Source of the DNA: JACKIC01 sp964543795
GTDB taxonomy: Bacteria > Planctomycetota > UBA1135 > UBA2386
Assembly: GCA_964543795.1 (NCBI GenBank)
Contig: CAZIZN010000031.1
Coordinates: forward strand, 3,502-67,501
Direction of reading: 5' to 3'
DNA length: 64,000 bases
Below, one piece after another: positions 43,852-53,258 of this stretch (positions within the stretch are counted from its first letter, which is position 1; each line of letters begins with the position of its first letter). The position numbers and the translations under genes are program-made. The notes under the pieces were generated by a model. That model searched no databases. It was not told where the DNA came from and saw only the letters and a program-made list of their open reading frames with translations.

Positions 43852-45408
43852 GTGCTCCTCGCACAGCTTCTGTATTGGGCGATGCCCGTGGTGCTCCTGG
43901 TGTGGGCGGTCGCGGGCGTGCGGCTCCTGCGGGCGACGCCGCGGCAGGAGCCGGTGCCGTGGCGCACGGTCGTCCTGCACCTCGTCTGGTCGCTGCTGCT
44001 GGCCCTGCTCGTCGCGGTCCTGGTGCCGCCGGCGATGCGCATGCAGTTCGACGAGACGAGCCTGTGCGGCACCGCGCAGAACATGCACCGCCACCGCGCG
44101 GCGCTGATGAGCATGGTGGGGGTGCCGGGTCCGGACGGCGTCGAGGTGCTCGACTGGACCGTCGACAAGCGCCCGCCGCTGTTCCCGTTCCTCACGAGCG
44201 TGCTGCACGACCTGACCGGCTACCGGGTCGCCAACGCCTTCGCCGTCAACCTGCTGAGTCTCTGGGCGCTGCTGGCGCTGCTCGGCGCCGCCGTGCGCCG
44301 GTGGGCGGGGGCGCCCGCGAGCCTCGCCGCGCAGCTGCTCGTGCTCGCCGTGCCGCTCGTGCCCCACGTGGCGACGGGTGCCGGCTTCGAGCTGCTCGCC
44401 GCCCTGCTGCTCGCCTGCACCGTGCAGGCCGCGCTGGCGGCGCTGCGCGATCCGCGGCCGGTCCGGATCGTCTGGCTGCTCGCGAACGGGCTCCTGTTCG
44501 CGCAGGCGCGCTACGAGTCGATCGCGGTGTTCGCGGTGCTGCTCGCGGTGGTGGGCTTCCGGCTGCGCGGCGCGCTGCTGGCGCCGGGCACGCGCTGGCT
44601 CTGGTGGCTGGCCCCGGTGCTGCTGGCGCCGGCGGTCTGGCAGCTGCTGCACGCGCGCGACCCGGCGTTCTACCTCGAATCGGGCGGCGCCTCGCTGCTC
44701 GGTCCGGGCCACTTCGCGACGCACGTCGGGCCGTTCCTCGCCGCGTTCTTCGCACCCGCGCTGACCAACCCGCTGCCCGGCGCGCTCGGCATCGTCGCGG
44801 CTGCCGTCTACGTCGGCCGGCTCGTGCGCGGCGGCGCCGGGTTCGACGATCTCGTCGTCGCGCTGCCGGTGTTGACCGCCACCGCGATCACGCTCGCGTG
44901 GTTCTACGGCGACGTGCGCGAACCGACGGCGCTGCGGCTGTTCCTGCCGGTCGCGATCCTCGCCGCGCTGGCGCCGGTGCTGCTCGTGCGCCTCGCCGCC
45001 GCGCGCTGGCTGCCGTGGGCGCTGCTGCTCGGCGCGGCGGTGTTCGCGGGGCTGCGGCTCGCCGAACTCGCGCGCGGCGCGGTGGTGCCCGAACCGCTCG
45101 CGGTGCGTGTGCTGCGCGCCGTCGACGAGCTGTTGCTGGAGGTGCGGCCCGACCCGGCGCGCGTCGTCGTCGTCACGAGCGTCGCGCAGTACCTGCTGCT
45201 GCGCGACCAGCCGGCGATCACGGCCGCGGCGCTGCCGGTGCGCGGCGCCGGCAACGCGCAGGAACTGCTGTTCGTCGAGACGCCGCTCGACCCGCAGCTG
45301 GCGCCGTGGTTCGGCGACGTGCGCGCACTGCGGTTGCGCGCCGGCGCCGAGCCGGTGGCCGAGATCGGCGGCGAACTGCCCGTCGCGGCCTTCCGGCTGC
45401 GGCGCTGA
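43852..45408 (+). CDS. Polytopic glycosyltransferase (ArnT/PMT-like)
   Basis: About 518 residues with at least ten hydrophobic helices. The first extracytoplasmic loop has an acidic motif (MQFDETSLCGTAQNMHRH) and later DKRPPLFPFLTSVLHDLTGY, resembling the DE-containing loop of GT-C enzymes of the dolichyl-phosphate-mannose mannosyltransferase/ArnT type. Such enzymes transfer sugars from polyprenyl phosphate to lipid or protein outside the inner membrane. Start placed at GTG 43852 (VLLAQLLYWAMP), just 28 bp from the divergent DUF1275-STAS start; ATG 43882 is an alternative. Confidence 0.8.
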   Translation: MLLAQLLYWAMPVVLLVWAVAGVRLLRATPRQEPVPWRTVVLHLVWSLLLALLVAVLVPPAMRMQFDETSLCGTAQNMHRHRAALMSMVGVPGPDGVEVLDWTVDKRPPLFPFLTSVLHDLTGYRVANAFAVNLLSLWALLALLGAAVRRWAGAPASLAAQLLVLAVPLVPHVATGAGFELLAALLLACTVQAALAALRDPRPVRIVWLLANGLLFAQARYESIAVFAVLLAVVGFRLRGALLAPGTRWLWWLAPVLLAPAVWQLLHARDPAFYLESGGASLLGPGHFATHVGPFLAAFFAPALTNPLPGALGIVAAAVYVGRLVRGGAGFDDLVVALPVLTATAITLAWFYGDVREPTALRLFLPVAILAALAPVLLVRLAAARWLPWALLLGAAVFAGLRLAELARGAVVPEPLAVRVLRAVDELLLEVRPDPARVVVVTSVAQYLLLRDQPAITAAALPVRGAGNAQELLFVETPLDPQLAPWFGDVRALRLRAGAEPVAEIGGELPVAAFRLRR

Positions 45409-45417
45409 GGTCGCCGT

Positions 45418-45846
45418 TCAGGCGGGGCGGTCGCCGAGGCGCGTCGCGACCGCGGCCGCGAAGCCGTCGAACGCCGCGAGTCCGGCAGGCAGTTCGTGCC
45501 AGATCCGTTCGAAGTCGACGGAGGCATAACCGTGCGCGATCCGGTTGCGCAGCGCGGCCATGCCCTCCAGACTTCGTGCGATCGGTGCGTCCAGCCGGCC
45601 GTGGCGGGCGAGCAGGGCGAATGCATCGGCGTAGCTGGCCGGCACACCCAGCCCGTCGTCGGCGGCGATGTGCATCGCGATGTCCAGCGCGGTCTGCACG
45701 GCGACCAAGAAGCTCATGGCGAGGGCGTCCTGCAGGTCCACGTCCGTGCGCAAGGGCTCGACGGACGATGGCCGCCGTCGCCGCAACCGTGCGGTGTGCT
45801 CGCGGAGCGCCGTCAGCTTGCGCACGAGGATCGCCGGGTCCGTCAC
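45418..45846 (-). CDS. hepT: HepT-family HEPN toxin
   Basis: A 142-residue helical HEPN-fold protein (DUF86/HepT). The active-site motif R-x4-6-H is in ALRNRIAHGYASVDFERIW (R-N-R-I-A-H-G-Y, about 103-110). In the characterised MntA-HepT pair, HepT is an RNase toxin and MntA silences it by adding AMP to a tyrosine in this motif. The start overlaps the stop of the upstream nucleotidyltransferase by 4 bp (45843-45846), so the two are co-translated. It is convergent with the glycosyltransferase gene. Confidence 0.9.
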   Translation of the reverse strand: MTDPAILVRKLTALREHTARLRRRRPSSVEPLRTDVDLQDALAMSFLVAVQTALDIAMHIAADDGLGVPASYADAFALLARHGRLDAPIARSLEGMAALRNRIAHGYASVDFERIWHELPAGLAAFDGFAAAVATRLGDRPA

Positions 45847-46286
45847 GATCCGGACCCCTGCGCCAGCCGGCGGCGGAAGCGTTCGCTCGCGGCGCGGAAG
45901 GCCGGCTCGAAGTCCAGGTATTCGGCGATCGCTGCGGCGCGGAACGCCGCAAAGGCGTCGGGGTCACCGGCGAGCAATCGACCGTGCCGCGCGATCTCCA
46001 TGCGGCACAGCGTCGACGCCGTGTCCGTGCGCACGAGGTCCACGTCCCGTCCGGCGGCGCGCGCGAGCGCCACCTGCAGCGCGAGTTCGTCGCCGAGTCC
46101 CAGGTGGCGGTCGGCGGGCAGCCAGGCGATGTCGACGTCGCTGCCCGCGTGGTCCTTGCCCGTTGCGAACGAGCCGAAGACGGCCAGGAAGCGGAACGGG
46201 GGTCCGTCGGCGAGGGCGCGGGTCAGGGCGTCAGGGTCGAAGGGCGACAACGGCGGCAGGCTATCCGGAAGTGTCATCGCCGTCAT
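45843..46286 (-). CDS. mntA: MntA-like nucleotidyltransferase antitoxin
   Basis: A 147-residue minimal nucleotidyltransferase. The pol-beta-type motif is FLAVFGSFATGKDHAGSDVD (about 33-52: G-S-F, then D-x-D). In MntA-HepT modules this enzyme AMPylates HepT at the tyrosine next to the HEPN active site and so acts as antitoxin. Two close start codons (46286, 46277) are possible. It overlaps hepT by 4 bp. Confidence 0.9.
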   Translation of the reverse strand: MTAMTLPDSLPPLSPFDPDALTRALADGPPFRFLAVFGSFATGKDHAGSDVDIAWLPADRHLGLGDELALQVALARAAGRDVDLVRTDTASTLCRMEIARHGRLLAGDPDAFAAFRAAAIAEYLDFEPAFRAASERFRRRLAQGSGS

Positions 46287-46330
46287 GGCGCGTTCACTCG
46301 TCGGGGCGGGTACGGGCGGCGGCCGGTCGA

Positions 46331-46840
46331 TCAGACCCCGGCACCGACCGCCGCGTTCGCCCAGCGCACATCACCCCGCTCGCTCCTGCCGCCGAACCGG
46401 CGCGCCATGACCTCGGCGCGGAAACGGAAGATGCGTTCGACGTCGCGCCGCACGACCAGCGCCTGCACGAGCGGCGCGAGCGGGCCGCCCTTGGGCCGCA
46501 TCACGACTTCGTCGCCGAGCACCGTGCCGCCGTCGCACGGCGTGAACGTGTGCGTGTGGTGCCAGAGCGTGTAGGGGCCGCGCAGCTGCTCGTCGGCGAA
46601 CGCGAACGGCGGTTCCCAGCGGGCGATGCGGGTGCGCCAGCGCATCGGCACCCCGTGCAGCCGGATCCGGTAGTCGATGCGCGTGTCGACCGCCATCGCG
46701 ATCGGCGCGGGCGTGAGGATCGCGAACGACAGCCAGGGCGGCGTCAGCGCCTCGAGGTTGTGTGCGTCCGCGAAGAACGGGAACACCGCCTCGGGCGGCT
46801 TCGGCACCCACAACGACGAACGGAGACGCCACGTCTTCAC
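46331..46840 (-). CDS. SRPBCC-family ligand-binding protein
   Basis: A 169-residue protein of the START/SRPBCC (polyketide-cyclase-like) fold: RLRSSLWVPKPPEAVFPFFA, then AHNLEALTPPWLSF, and a closing helix (VVRRDVERIFRFRAEVMARR). Members of this subgroup are cytoplasmic lipid/ligand-binding proteins often annotated as cell-division-inhibitor-like. No partner gene is clear; it lies between mntA and an outer-membrane barrel gene on the same strand. Confidence 0.82.
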   Translation of the reverse strand: MKTWRLRSSLWVPKPPEAVFPFFADAHNLEALTPPWLSFAILTPAPIAMAVDTRIDYRIRLHGVPMRWRTRIARWEPPFAFADEQLRGPYTLWHHTHTFTPCDGGTVLGDEVVMRPKGGPLAPLVQALVVRRDVERIFRFRAEVMARRFGGRSERGDVRWANAAVGAGV

Positions 46841-46880
46841 GCGGACCCCGTTCGCTGCGCGCCGGGTGCCGGATGCGCGG

Positions 46881-47792
46881 TCAGAACCGCACGAAGAAGT
46901 CGAGCGTGATGCGCTGGTCCATGATGTCGTCGTCCGGGTCGGTCAGCGCGAACTCGTAGATCAGGCCGAGCTCGAAGCGCTTCTGGATCTCGAGGCGGGC
47001 GCCGAGCCCGGCCCAGCAGACGAACGACTCGGCGGGCTGCGAACCGAGGTTGGCGTAGTCGAGGCCGCCGACCGGGATCGCCGAGGCGCCGTCGTCGAGG
47101 TAGTGCACGCCGTGCACCTCGAACACCGGCGCGAACACCGCCTCCTGGCCCGGGTTGATGTCGTAGTCGGCGTGCACGTCCCAGTGGCCGACCGTGTTGC
47201 CGTCGTCGCCGTCGAGGGGCAGCCGCAGCGTGACGTTGCCGACGAAGTGCAGGTCGTTGTAGCCCTTGGCGAAGCTCACGAACGGGCTCCACTCGTCGAC
47301 GCCGCCCTGCAGGATGCCGCGGTGGCCGTTCTCGGCGGTGTAGCGCAGGCCTGCCGCGGCGACGTAGTCCTGGGCCCGGTCGGCCGCGAACACGTACTTG
47401 AGGCCGAAGCCGATGTCGTTCCAGCCCTCGTCCTCGGGCAGCGCCCCGGCGTCGAGGATCGAGTAGCCGTCCTTGGTGGCGATGAACTGCAGCCGTTCGC
47501 TCAGCGCCACGCGGGCCTGCAGGGCGATCACCTGCAGATCGCCGCCCTGCAGGAAGGACTGGTCGGAGAACTCGTGCTTGAGGTAGATGAAGCGGATGCC
47601 CGTGTCGTTGAACGGCGATTCGAAGTAGATCGGTTGGCCGATCGGCTCGTGGAACTTCTCGAAGCCTTTGAGGCCCTCGAGGAAGCCCTTGGACAGGTTG
47701 TCGTTGGCCGTGTTCTGCGCCGATGCGAGGCCGGCGAAGCTGGCGGCCAGGAGCAGGGAGGGGACGGTGGATCGGTGGGAGGAGGTGGCCAT
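46881..47792 (-). CDS. Outer-membrane beta-barrel protein
   Basis: A 303-residue exported protein. Start at ATG 47792 (MATSSHRSTVPSLLLAASFA) gives a signal peptide cut near SAQN, with GGAAAG-like purines upstream. The mature protein has amphipathic strands (GIRFIYLKHEFSDQSFLQGG, AARVAL, SFVCWAGLGARLEI) and ends in phenylalanine (LDFFVRF), typical of an outer-membrane porin-like barrel. Function unknown. Confidence 0.82.
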   Translation of the reverse strand: MATSSHRSTVPSLLLAASFAGLASAQNTANDNLSKGFLEGLKGFEKFHEPIGQPIYFESPFNDTGIRFIYLKHEFSDQSFLQGGDLQVIALQARVALSERLQFIATKDGYSILDAGALPEDEGWNDIGFGLKYVFAADRAQDYVAAAGLRYTAENGHRGILQGGVDEWSPFVSFAKGYNDLHFVGNVTLRLPLDGDDGNTVGHWDVHADYDINPGQEAVFAPVFEVHGVHYLDDGASAIPVGGLDYANLGSQPAESFVCWAGLGARLEIQKRFELGLIYEFALTDPDDDIMDQRITLDFFVRF

Positions 47793-48136
47793 GGTCTTTC
47801 CGCAAGGCTCTGTCCGGGACGGATTTTCGGCGTCCTGGCGGCTGCGCACCAGGCGGGCCCGGACCCCGCACTGGGCCCCCCGCCGACCGCGCCGCACAGC
47901 GTAGCAGGCACGCAGTGGAGTTTTTCGGCGGCGATCCCGTTCGGCGCCGTTCGCGGCGGACCGGGCGATGCACCCGGAGCCAAGTCCCGCCTGCCTGCGC
48001 GGTTGCGCGGCGCGGGGGCGCTGGCTACAGGTGTTCGCCCTCGTTCGCTGCCCGGGGTGGCCTGCGCGCGTGGCCGCTGGTCCGCCCAGGTCGCCCCACC
48101 CGTCCGCATTCCCCAGCCTCTTCCCCCAGCCTCACC
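47793..48136. other. Intergenic region between barrel gene and ABC operon
   Basis: About 340 bp between divergent genes. No conserved frame, RNA or repeat is seen; it presumably holds promoters in both directions. An open frame runs upstream of the ABC ATPase to 47723 but its product is Arg/Pro/Gly-rich shadow sequence. Confidence 0.6.
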
Positions 48137-48868
48137 ATGACCGAACGCGAAGCCATGATCGAGGCGATCGACCTGTGCAAGTACTACGGGTCGTTCGCCG
48201 CCGTCGACCATCTGTCGTTCACGATCCGCCGCGGCGAGGTCGTCGCCTTCCTGGGCCCCAACGGCGCGGGCAAGTCGACGACGATGAAGGTGCTCACGGG
48301 CTACCTCGCACCGACGGCGGGCACGGCGCGCCTGTGCGGCATCGACGTCGTGCAGGACCGCGTGCGCGCCGCCGAGAAGCTCGGCTACCTGCCCGAGAAC
48401 GGGCCGCTCTACCCCGAGATGACGCCGCGCGAGTTGCTGACGTTCTTCGGGCAGGCGCGCGGCATGAGTGCCGGCCGCATCGCCGAACGGCTCGACTACG
48501 TGACCGAGGAGTGCGACCTCGCCGAACTGCTCGACAAGCCGATCGGCACGTGCAGCAAGGGGCAGAAGCAGCGCACGGGCATGGCCAACGCGCTGTTCCA
48601 CGATCCCGAGGTGATGATCCTCGACGAACCGACCACGGGCCTCGACCCCAACCAGATCCGCCACGTGCGCGAGCTGATCAAGAAGCTCGGCCAGACGCGC
48701 ACGATCCTGCTGTCGACGCACCTGTTCCAGGAGGTCGAGGCGATGGCGGGCCGCGTGCTGCTCGTCAACGAGGGCCGGCTCGCGTTCGACGGCACGCCGG
48801 CCGAGTTCAAGGCGCGCGGGGCCGGCAAGATGGACGAGGCCTTCCACGCGCTCACCGCCCACGCCTGA
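48137..48868 (+). CDS. ABC transporter ATP-binding protein (GldA-like)
   Basis: A 243-residue ABC ATPase: Walker A LGPNGAGKSTTMKV (about 38), signature TCSKGQKQRTGMANAL (about 138), Walker B VMILDEPTTGLDPNQ, and switch histidine in LLSTHLFQEVEAM. It is the first of three genes (ATPase, ABC-2 permease/GldG fusion, DUF4340 protein) resembling the gliding-motility-type Gld ABC system, which outside Bacteroidetes is probably an exporter or surface-assembly machine. Start at ATG 48137; 25 bp separates it from the next gene. Confidence 0.92.
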   Translation: MTEREAMIEAIDLCKYYGSFAAVDHLSFTIRRGEVVAFLGPNGAGKSTTMKVLTGYLAPTAGTARLCGIDVVQDRVRAAEKLGYLPENGPLYPEMTPRELLTFFGQARGMSAGRIAERLDYVTEECDLAELLDKPIGTCSKGQKQRTGMANALFHDPEVMILDEPTTGLDPNQIRHVRELIKKLGQTRTILLSTHLFQEVEAMAGRVLLVNEGRLAFDGTPAEFKARGAGKMDEAFHALTAHA

Positions 48869-48893
48869 ACCGACGACCCAACGAGACGACCCC

Positions 48894-51527
48894 ATGAACA
48901 AGAACATCGTCCTCGCCGTCGCCAAGCGCGACCTGCGCAGCTGGTTCGGCAACCCGGCCGGCTACGTCTTCATCCTGCTGTTCGTCGCCGCGTCGACGGT
49001 CGCGCTGATGTGGTCCGCGGGGTTCTTCACGAACAACCTCGCCAACCTCGACACGCTGAACGCCTGGTTTCCGTTGATCGCGGTGCTCTTCGTCGCCGCA
49101 TCGACGATGAACATGTGGACCAGCGAACGCGCGAACGGCACCCAGGAGCTGCTGTTCACGCTGCCCGGTCGCGACTTCGACCTGCAACTCGGCAAGTTCC
49201 TCGCGGCGGTCGCGGTCTACTCGCTCTCGCTCGCGTTCACGCTCGTGCTGCCGATCGCGCTGACGTTCCTCGGCAGCCCCGACTGGGGCCAGCTGTTCGC
49301 GAACTACGTCGGCTTCTGGCTGCTCGGCGTGCTGCTCGTCAGCGTGTCGATGATCGGCGGCCAGCTGACGCAGAACGGCACGGTCGCGTTCATCCTGTCG
49401 GCGCTGTTCAGCCTGATCGTCGTCTACTTCGGCCTCGTCATGGGCTGGCTCGGCTGGACCAGCTGGAACACGAACGGCCCGCTCGGCCAGTTCGCCGAGT
49501 TCGCGCGCGGCATGCTGCCGCTGTCGGGCTTCGTGCTGTTCCTGGGCCTGACGGTGGCGTTCTTCTACCTCGGGCTGGCGCTGCTCGCTCGGCGGCACTG
49601 GCGCGGCGGCGAAGGGCTGCACGCGACGGTGCGTTTCGCCGGCGGCTTCGTGATGGCGTTGTCGGCGACCGTGATCGGCGTGCAGGCGCTGCCGCGGCTC
49701 GACGCGACCTTCGAGGGCATCCACTCGCTGGGTGACGAGAGCCGGAAGCTGCTCGCGAGCCTCGATGCGAAGAAGCCGGTGTTCATCACCGCCTACGTCA
49801 GCGAGGAGGTGCCCGAGCAGTTCGTGCAGCAGCGGCGCCTGCTGCTGAACCTGATCGACCAGTTCGACGCGATCGGCGGCGGCGCGGTCGAGAAGAGCAT
49901 CGTGATCCCGACGCCCTACTCGCAGGAGGCGCGCGACGCCGAGAAGAACTTCGGCATCCGGTCGCAGCTCGTCACCACGCAGCTGCCCGGCGGCGGGCTC
50001 GCCGACCAGCAGGTGTTCCTCGGCTTCGTCGTGCGCAGCGGCACCGAGGAGGTCGTGACGCCGTTCGTCGAGCCGGCGGTGCCGCTCGAGTACGAACTCA
50101 CGCGCAGCATCCGCGTGGTCAGCAACCAGTCGCGCAAGAAGGTCGGCCTGCTCAAGACCGACGTCGAACTCGGCGGCGGTTTCGACTTCCAGACCTTCCA
50201 GCAGAAGCCGCGCTGGCAGATCGCCGACGAACTGCAGCAGCAATACAAGATCGAGAACGTCGACGCCGACAAGGACTACCCCGAGGGCCTCGACTGCCTG
50301 ATCGTGCCGCAGCCGAGTTCGCTCGTGCAGGAGCAGATGGACCGCCTGCGCGACTGGATGGTCGCCGGCAACCCGACGCTGCTGCTCGAGGATCCCGCAC
50401 CGCTCGACGCGTGGGGCACCGCGGCCGACGACCAGAAGGGCGGTTCGCGCAACATGATGATGGGCGGCGGCGGCCCGCAGAAGGGCGACTTCCGCGCCAT
50501 GCTCGCGGCGGTCGGCCTCGACGCGCCGCGCGGCGAGGTGGTCTGGGACACGTCGAGCCGCACGTTCCCGGGCGGCCGGCTCGATCCCGAGTTCCTGTTC
50601 GTCAACGGGCCCGGCGTCGCCGCGGACCAGAGCGTCAGCAAGGGCCTGCAGAACATCGTCCTGCTGATGGGCGGCCACGTGCGGTCCGTCGCCAAGGACG
50701 GGATCACGTTCCACAAGCTGCTCTGCTCGCCGGACCCGGCGACCAGCGGCGGCCCGAACGGCATCGTGCAGAAGCTCGAGCTGTTCCAGTTCAACCCGTT
50801 CGGCGGCGGCCCGCAGCTCAACCGCTTCCGCCAGCGCGAGCGGCGCAACGACGAGCTCGTGCTCGCCGCGCGCGTGCAGGGCAAGCAGGAGGAGGGCAAG
50901 AAGGCGGTCGACGTGATCTACGTCGCCGACCTCGACCTCGTCGGCAACCAGTTCTTCCAGATCCGCCGGCAGATGGCGGATCCGAACCTGCGCTTCGACA
51001 ACGTCACGTTCGTGCTCAACTGCATCGACTCGCTGGTCGGCGACGAGAGCCTCGTCGAGCTGCGCAAGCGCCGGCCGGTGCTGCGCAAGCTCGATCGCGT
51101 CGAGGAGGCGCAGCGGCAGTTCGAGGAGGCCTGGCTCGCGAACAAGGACGCCGCCGAACTCGCCGCGAAGGACGAGCTCGACAAGGCGCAGAAGCGCCTC
51201 GACGAAGCCGTCGCGAAGATCCGCGACGACGCCTCGCTCGACGAGCAGGCCAAGGAGGTCAAGATCGTCGAGGTGCAGCAGGCCGAGAACCGCCGCTTCG
51301 AGCTCGCCAAGGCGCGCATCGAGGACGAGAAGAAGATGAAGATCGAGATCGCCGCGCACGAGCGCGACGAGGCGCGGACCGGCATCCAGAACGGCTACCG
51401 CATCGTCACGCTGCTGCTCGCGGCGCTGCCGGGCCTCCTGCTCGGCGTCGCCACGTTCCTGCGCAAACAGGCTCGTGCGGCGGCGATCGTGCCGCAGGCC
51501 CGCAAGGTCACCGGAGGTGTCAAGTGA
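48894..51527 (+). CDS. ABC-2 permease fused to GldG-like domain
   Basis: An 877-residue fusion. Residues about 1-250 are a six-helix ABC-2 permease (AKRDLRSWFGNPAGYVFILL, ALFSLIVVYFGLVMGWLGW), the GldF-like half. Residues about 260-840 are an extracytoplasmic GldG-like region (SRKLLASLDAKKPVFITAYV), with a coiled coil at about 730-820 and a last membrane helix (YRIVTLLLAALPGLLLGVAT). In Bacteroidetes GldF and GldG are separate proteins. Its stop overlaps the DUF4340 gene start by 4 bp (GTGA). Confidence 0.9.
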   Translation: MNKNIVLAVAKRDLRSWFGNPAGYVFILLFVAASTVALMWSAGFFTNNLANLDTLNAWFPLIAVLFVAASTMNMWTSERANGTQELLFTLPGRDFDLQLGKFLAAVAVYSLSLAFTLVLPIALTFLGSPDWGQLFANYVGFWLLGVLLVSVSMIGGQLTQNGTVAFILSALFSLIVVYFGLVMGWLGWTSWNTNGPLGQFAEFARGMLPLSGFVLFLGLTVAFFYLGLALLARRHWRGGEGLHATVRFAGGFVMALSATVIGVQALPRLDATFEGIHSLGDESRKLLASLDAKKPVFITAYVSEEVPEQFVQQRRLLLNLIDQFDAIGGGAVEKSIVIPTPYSQEARDAEKNFGIRSQLVTTQLPGGGLADQQVFLGFVVRSGTEEVVTPFVEPAVPLEYELTRSIRVVSNQSRKKVGLLKTDVELGGGFDFQTFQQKPRWQIADELQQQYKIENVDADKDYPEGLDCLIVPQPSSLVQEQMDRLRDWMVAGNPTLLLEDPAPLDAWGTAADDQKGGSRNMMMGGGGPQKGDFRAMLAAVGLDAPRGEVVWDTSSRTFPGGRLDPEFLFVNGPGVAADQSVSKGLQNIVLLMGGHVRSVAKDGITFHKLLCSPDPATSGGPNGIVQKLELFQFNPFGGGPQLNRFRQRERRNDELVLAARVQGKQEEGKKAVDVIYVADLDLVGNQFFQIRRQMADPNLRFDNVTFVLNCIDSLVGDESLVELRKRRPVLRKLDRVEEAQRQFEEAWLANKDAAELAAKDELDKAQKRLDEAVAKIRDDASLDEQAKEVKIVEVQQAENRRFELAKARIEDEKKMKIEIAAHERDEARTGIQNGYRIVTLLLAALPGLLLGVATFLRKQARAAAIVPQARKVTGGVK

Positions 51528-53215
51528 ACGAGTTCGCCAAGACGGGCGCCATCGCCGGTGGCGCGGTCCTGCTCGCCGTGATCGCTTCGTTCGTGGGGCC
51601 GCGCGCGGTGACCCACGAGCTCTACAGCGATCAGGGAGAGCCCTTCTTCCCGACGCTGACCGACGGTGCTGCCGTCGTCGACCTCGAGGTCACCGAGTTC
51701 CGCGAGAAGACGAGCGACGTGCACAAGTTCGCGGTCAAGCGCGACGACAAGGGCGTCTGGACGATCCCGTCGCACGGCAACTACCCGGCCGACGCCAAGG
51801 ACCGCATGGGCAAGGCGGCGTCGCTGTTCCTCGGGCTCACCAAGGAGCAGGTCGTCAGCGACATCCTCGACGACCACGTGCGCTGCGGCGTCGTCGACCC
51901 GATGGAGGAGAGCGCTGCGGTCGAGGGCCGCGGCAAGCGCGTGACGATGAAGGACAGCGCCGGCAACGTGCTCGCCGACCTGATCGTCGGCAAGGAGATG
52001 TCGGACAAGATGGACGTGCACTACGTGCGCGTGCCCGGCAAGAAGCGCGTCTACGCGACCAAGCTCGCCGGCGAGGTGTCGACGTCGTTCGCCGACTGGA
52101 TCGAGACCGACCTGCTCAAGGCGTCGTCGTGGGACATCCAGAAGGTCACCTTCGACAACTACTCGGTCGACGAGCAGAAGGGCGAGGTCGTGCCCGGCGA
52201 CAAGTACGTGCTGACCAAGGACGCGGCGAGCAAATGGACCTTCGAGGGCCTCGACACGACCAAGGAGGAGCCCAACGAGGAGAAGCTGCGTGAGATCGGC
52301 GACACGCTCGGCCAGATCAAGATCGTCGGCGTGCGCACCAAGCCAGAGGGCCTGACCGCGGCGCTGCAGCAGGCGAGCGGCTTCGACCGGCAGATCCTGG
52401 GGCAGATGCTCGCCCAGAAGGGCTTCTTCCTCGGCCGCGCCGGCAAGCTGTTCAGCAACGAAGGCGATCTGCTGTTCGAGACGAAGAAGGGCGTGCGCTA
52501 CACGCTGCGTTTCGGCGAGCTGGTGCCCGGCGAAGGCGACGCGGTGACCTCGGGCGCGGAGCCGGCGAAGCCCGCGCAGCCCAAGGACGGCGAGACCGGC
52601 CCGCAGCCGGTCGCCGCGAACAACCGCTACCTGATGGTCACCGCCGAGTTCGACGAGGCGATCCTGCAGAAGCCCAAGGGCCTGCGCCTCACGCAGGAGC
52701 AGATCGACCAGCGCAAGGCGGCGAAGACGGCGATCGAGGCGATCGTCGCCGCGATCGACGCCTACCGCGCCAGGCACGAGCAGAAGCTGCCCGAGTCGCT
52801 CGCCAAGCTCACCGAGAAGCCCGCCGAGGGCGAGGCGCTGCTCGCCGAGCTGAAGCAGGACCCGTGGGGCGGCGACTACCTGCTCGAGCCGCAGGGCGAG
52901 GGCTTCGCCGTCGTCAGCCTCGGCGCCGACAAGGCCGCCGGCGGCGAGGGCGCATCGGCCGACGTGCGCAGCGACCGCTTCTCGCTCGAGAGCGAGTTCG
53001 AGACCGCCGCGAACGAGTGGAAGGAGTACGACAAGAAGGTCGAGGAAGGCCGCAAGGAGGCCGACAAGCTGACCAGGCGCTTCGGTCCGTGGTACTACGT
53101 GATCGACCAGGCGCTGTTCGCCAAGCTCAAGCCGACGCGCCAGGACCTCGTCAAGGCGAAGGTCGCCGAGGCTGCGGCGCCGGGCGGCGAAGGCACGACC
53201 GAGCCGGGCAAGTGA
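51524..53215 (+). CDS. DUF4340 protein with GspG-like insert
   Basis: A 563-residue protein beginning with one membrane helix (AIAGGAVLLAVIASFVGPRA) then a DUF4340 region (VVDLEVTEFREKTSDVHKFA). Residues about 395-485 differ: TAIEAIVAAIDAYRARHEQK, DPWGGDYLLEP and VVSLGADKAAGGEGASADVR match the C-terminal half of type II secretion pseudopilin GspG, including its calcium-binding end. DUF4340 proteins follow GldG-type genes and are thought to be periplasmic partners. Start GTG 51524 with GGAGG six bases upstream, overlapping the previous stop. Confidence 0.88.
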   Translation: MNEFAKTGAIAGGAVLLAVIASFVGPRAVTHELYSDQGEPFFPTLTDGAAVVDLEVTEFREKTSDVHKFAVKRDDKGVWTIPSHGNYPADAKDRMGKAASLFLGLTKEQVVSDILDDHVRCGVVDPMEESAAVEGRGKRVTMKDSAGNVLADLIVGKEMSDKMDVHYVRVPGKKRVYATKLAGEVSTSFADWIETDLLKASSWDIQKVTFDNYSVDEQKGEVVPGDKYVLTKDAASKWTFEGLDTTKEEPNEEKLREIGDTLGQIKIVGVRTKPEGLTAALQQASGFDRQILGQMLAQKGFFLGRAGKLFSNEGDLLFETKKGVRYTLRFGELVPGEGDAVTSGAEPAKPAQPKDGETGPQPVAANNRYLMVTAEFDEAILQKPKGLRLTQEQIDQRKAAKTAIEAIVAAIDAYRARHEQKLPESLAKLTEKPAEGEALLAELKQDPWGGDYLLEPQGEGFAVVSLGADKAAGGEGASADVRSDRFSLESEFETAANEWKEYDKKVEEGRKEADKLTRRFGPWYYVIDQALFAKLKPTRQDLVKAKVAEAAAPGGEGTTEPGK

Positions 53216-53258
53216 ACGCCGGTCGGGCCGGCAGCCGCGAGGCGGCCGCCGGCCCGAT

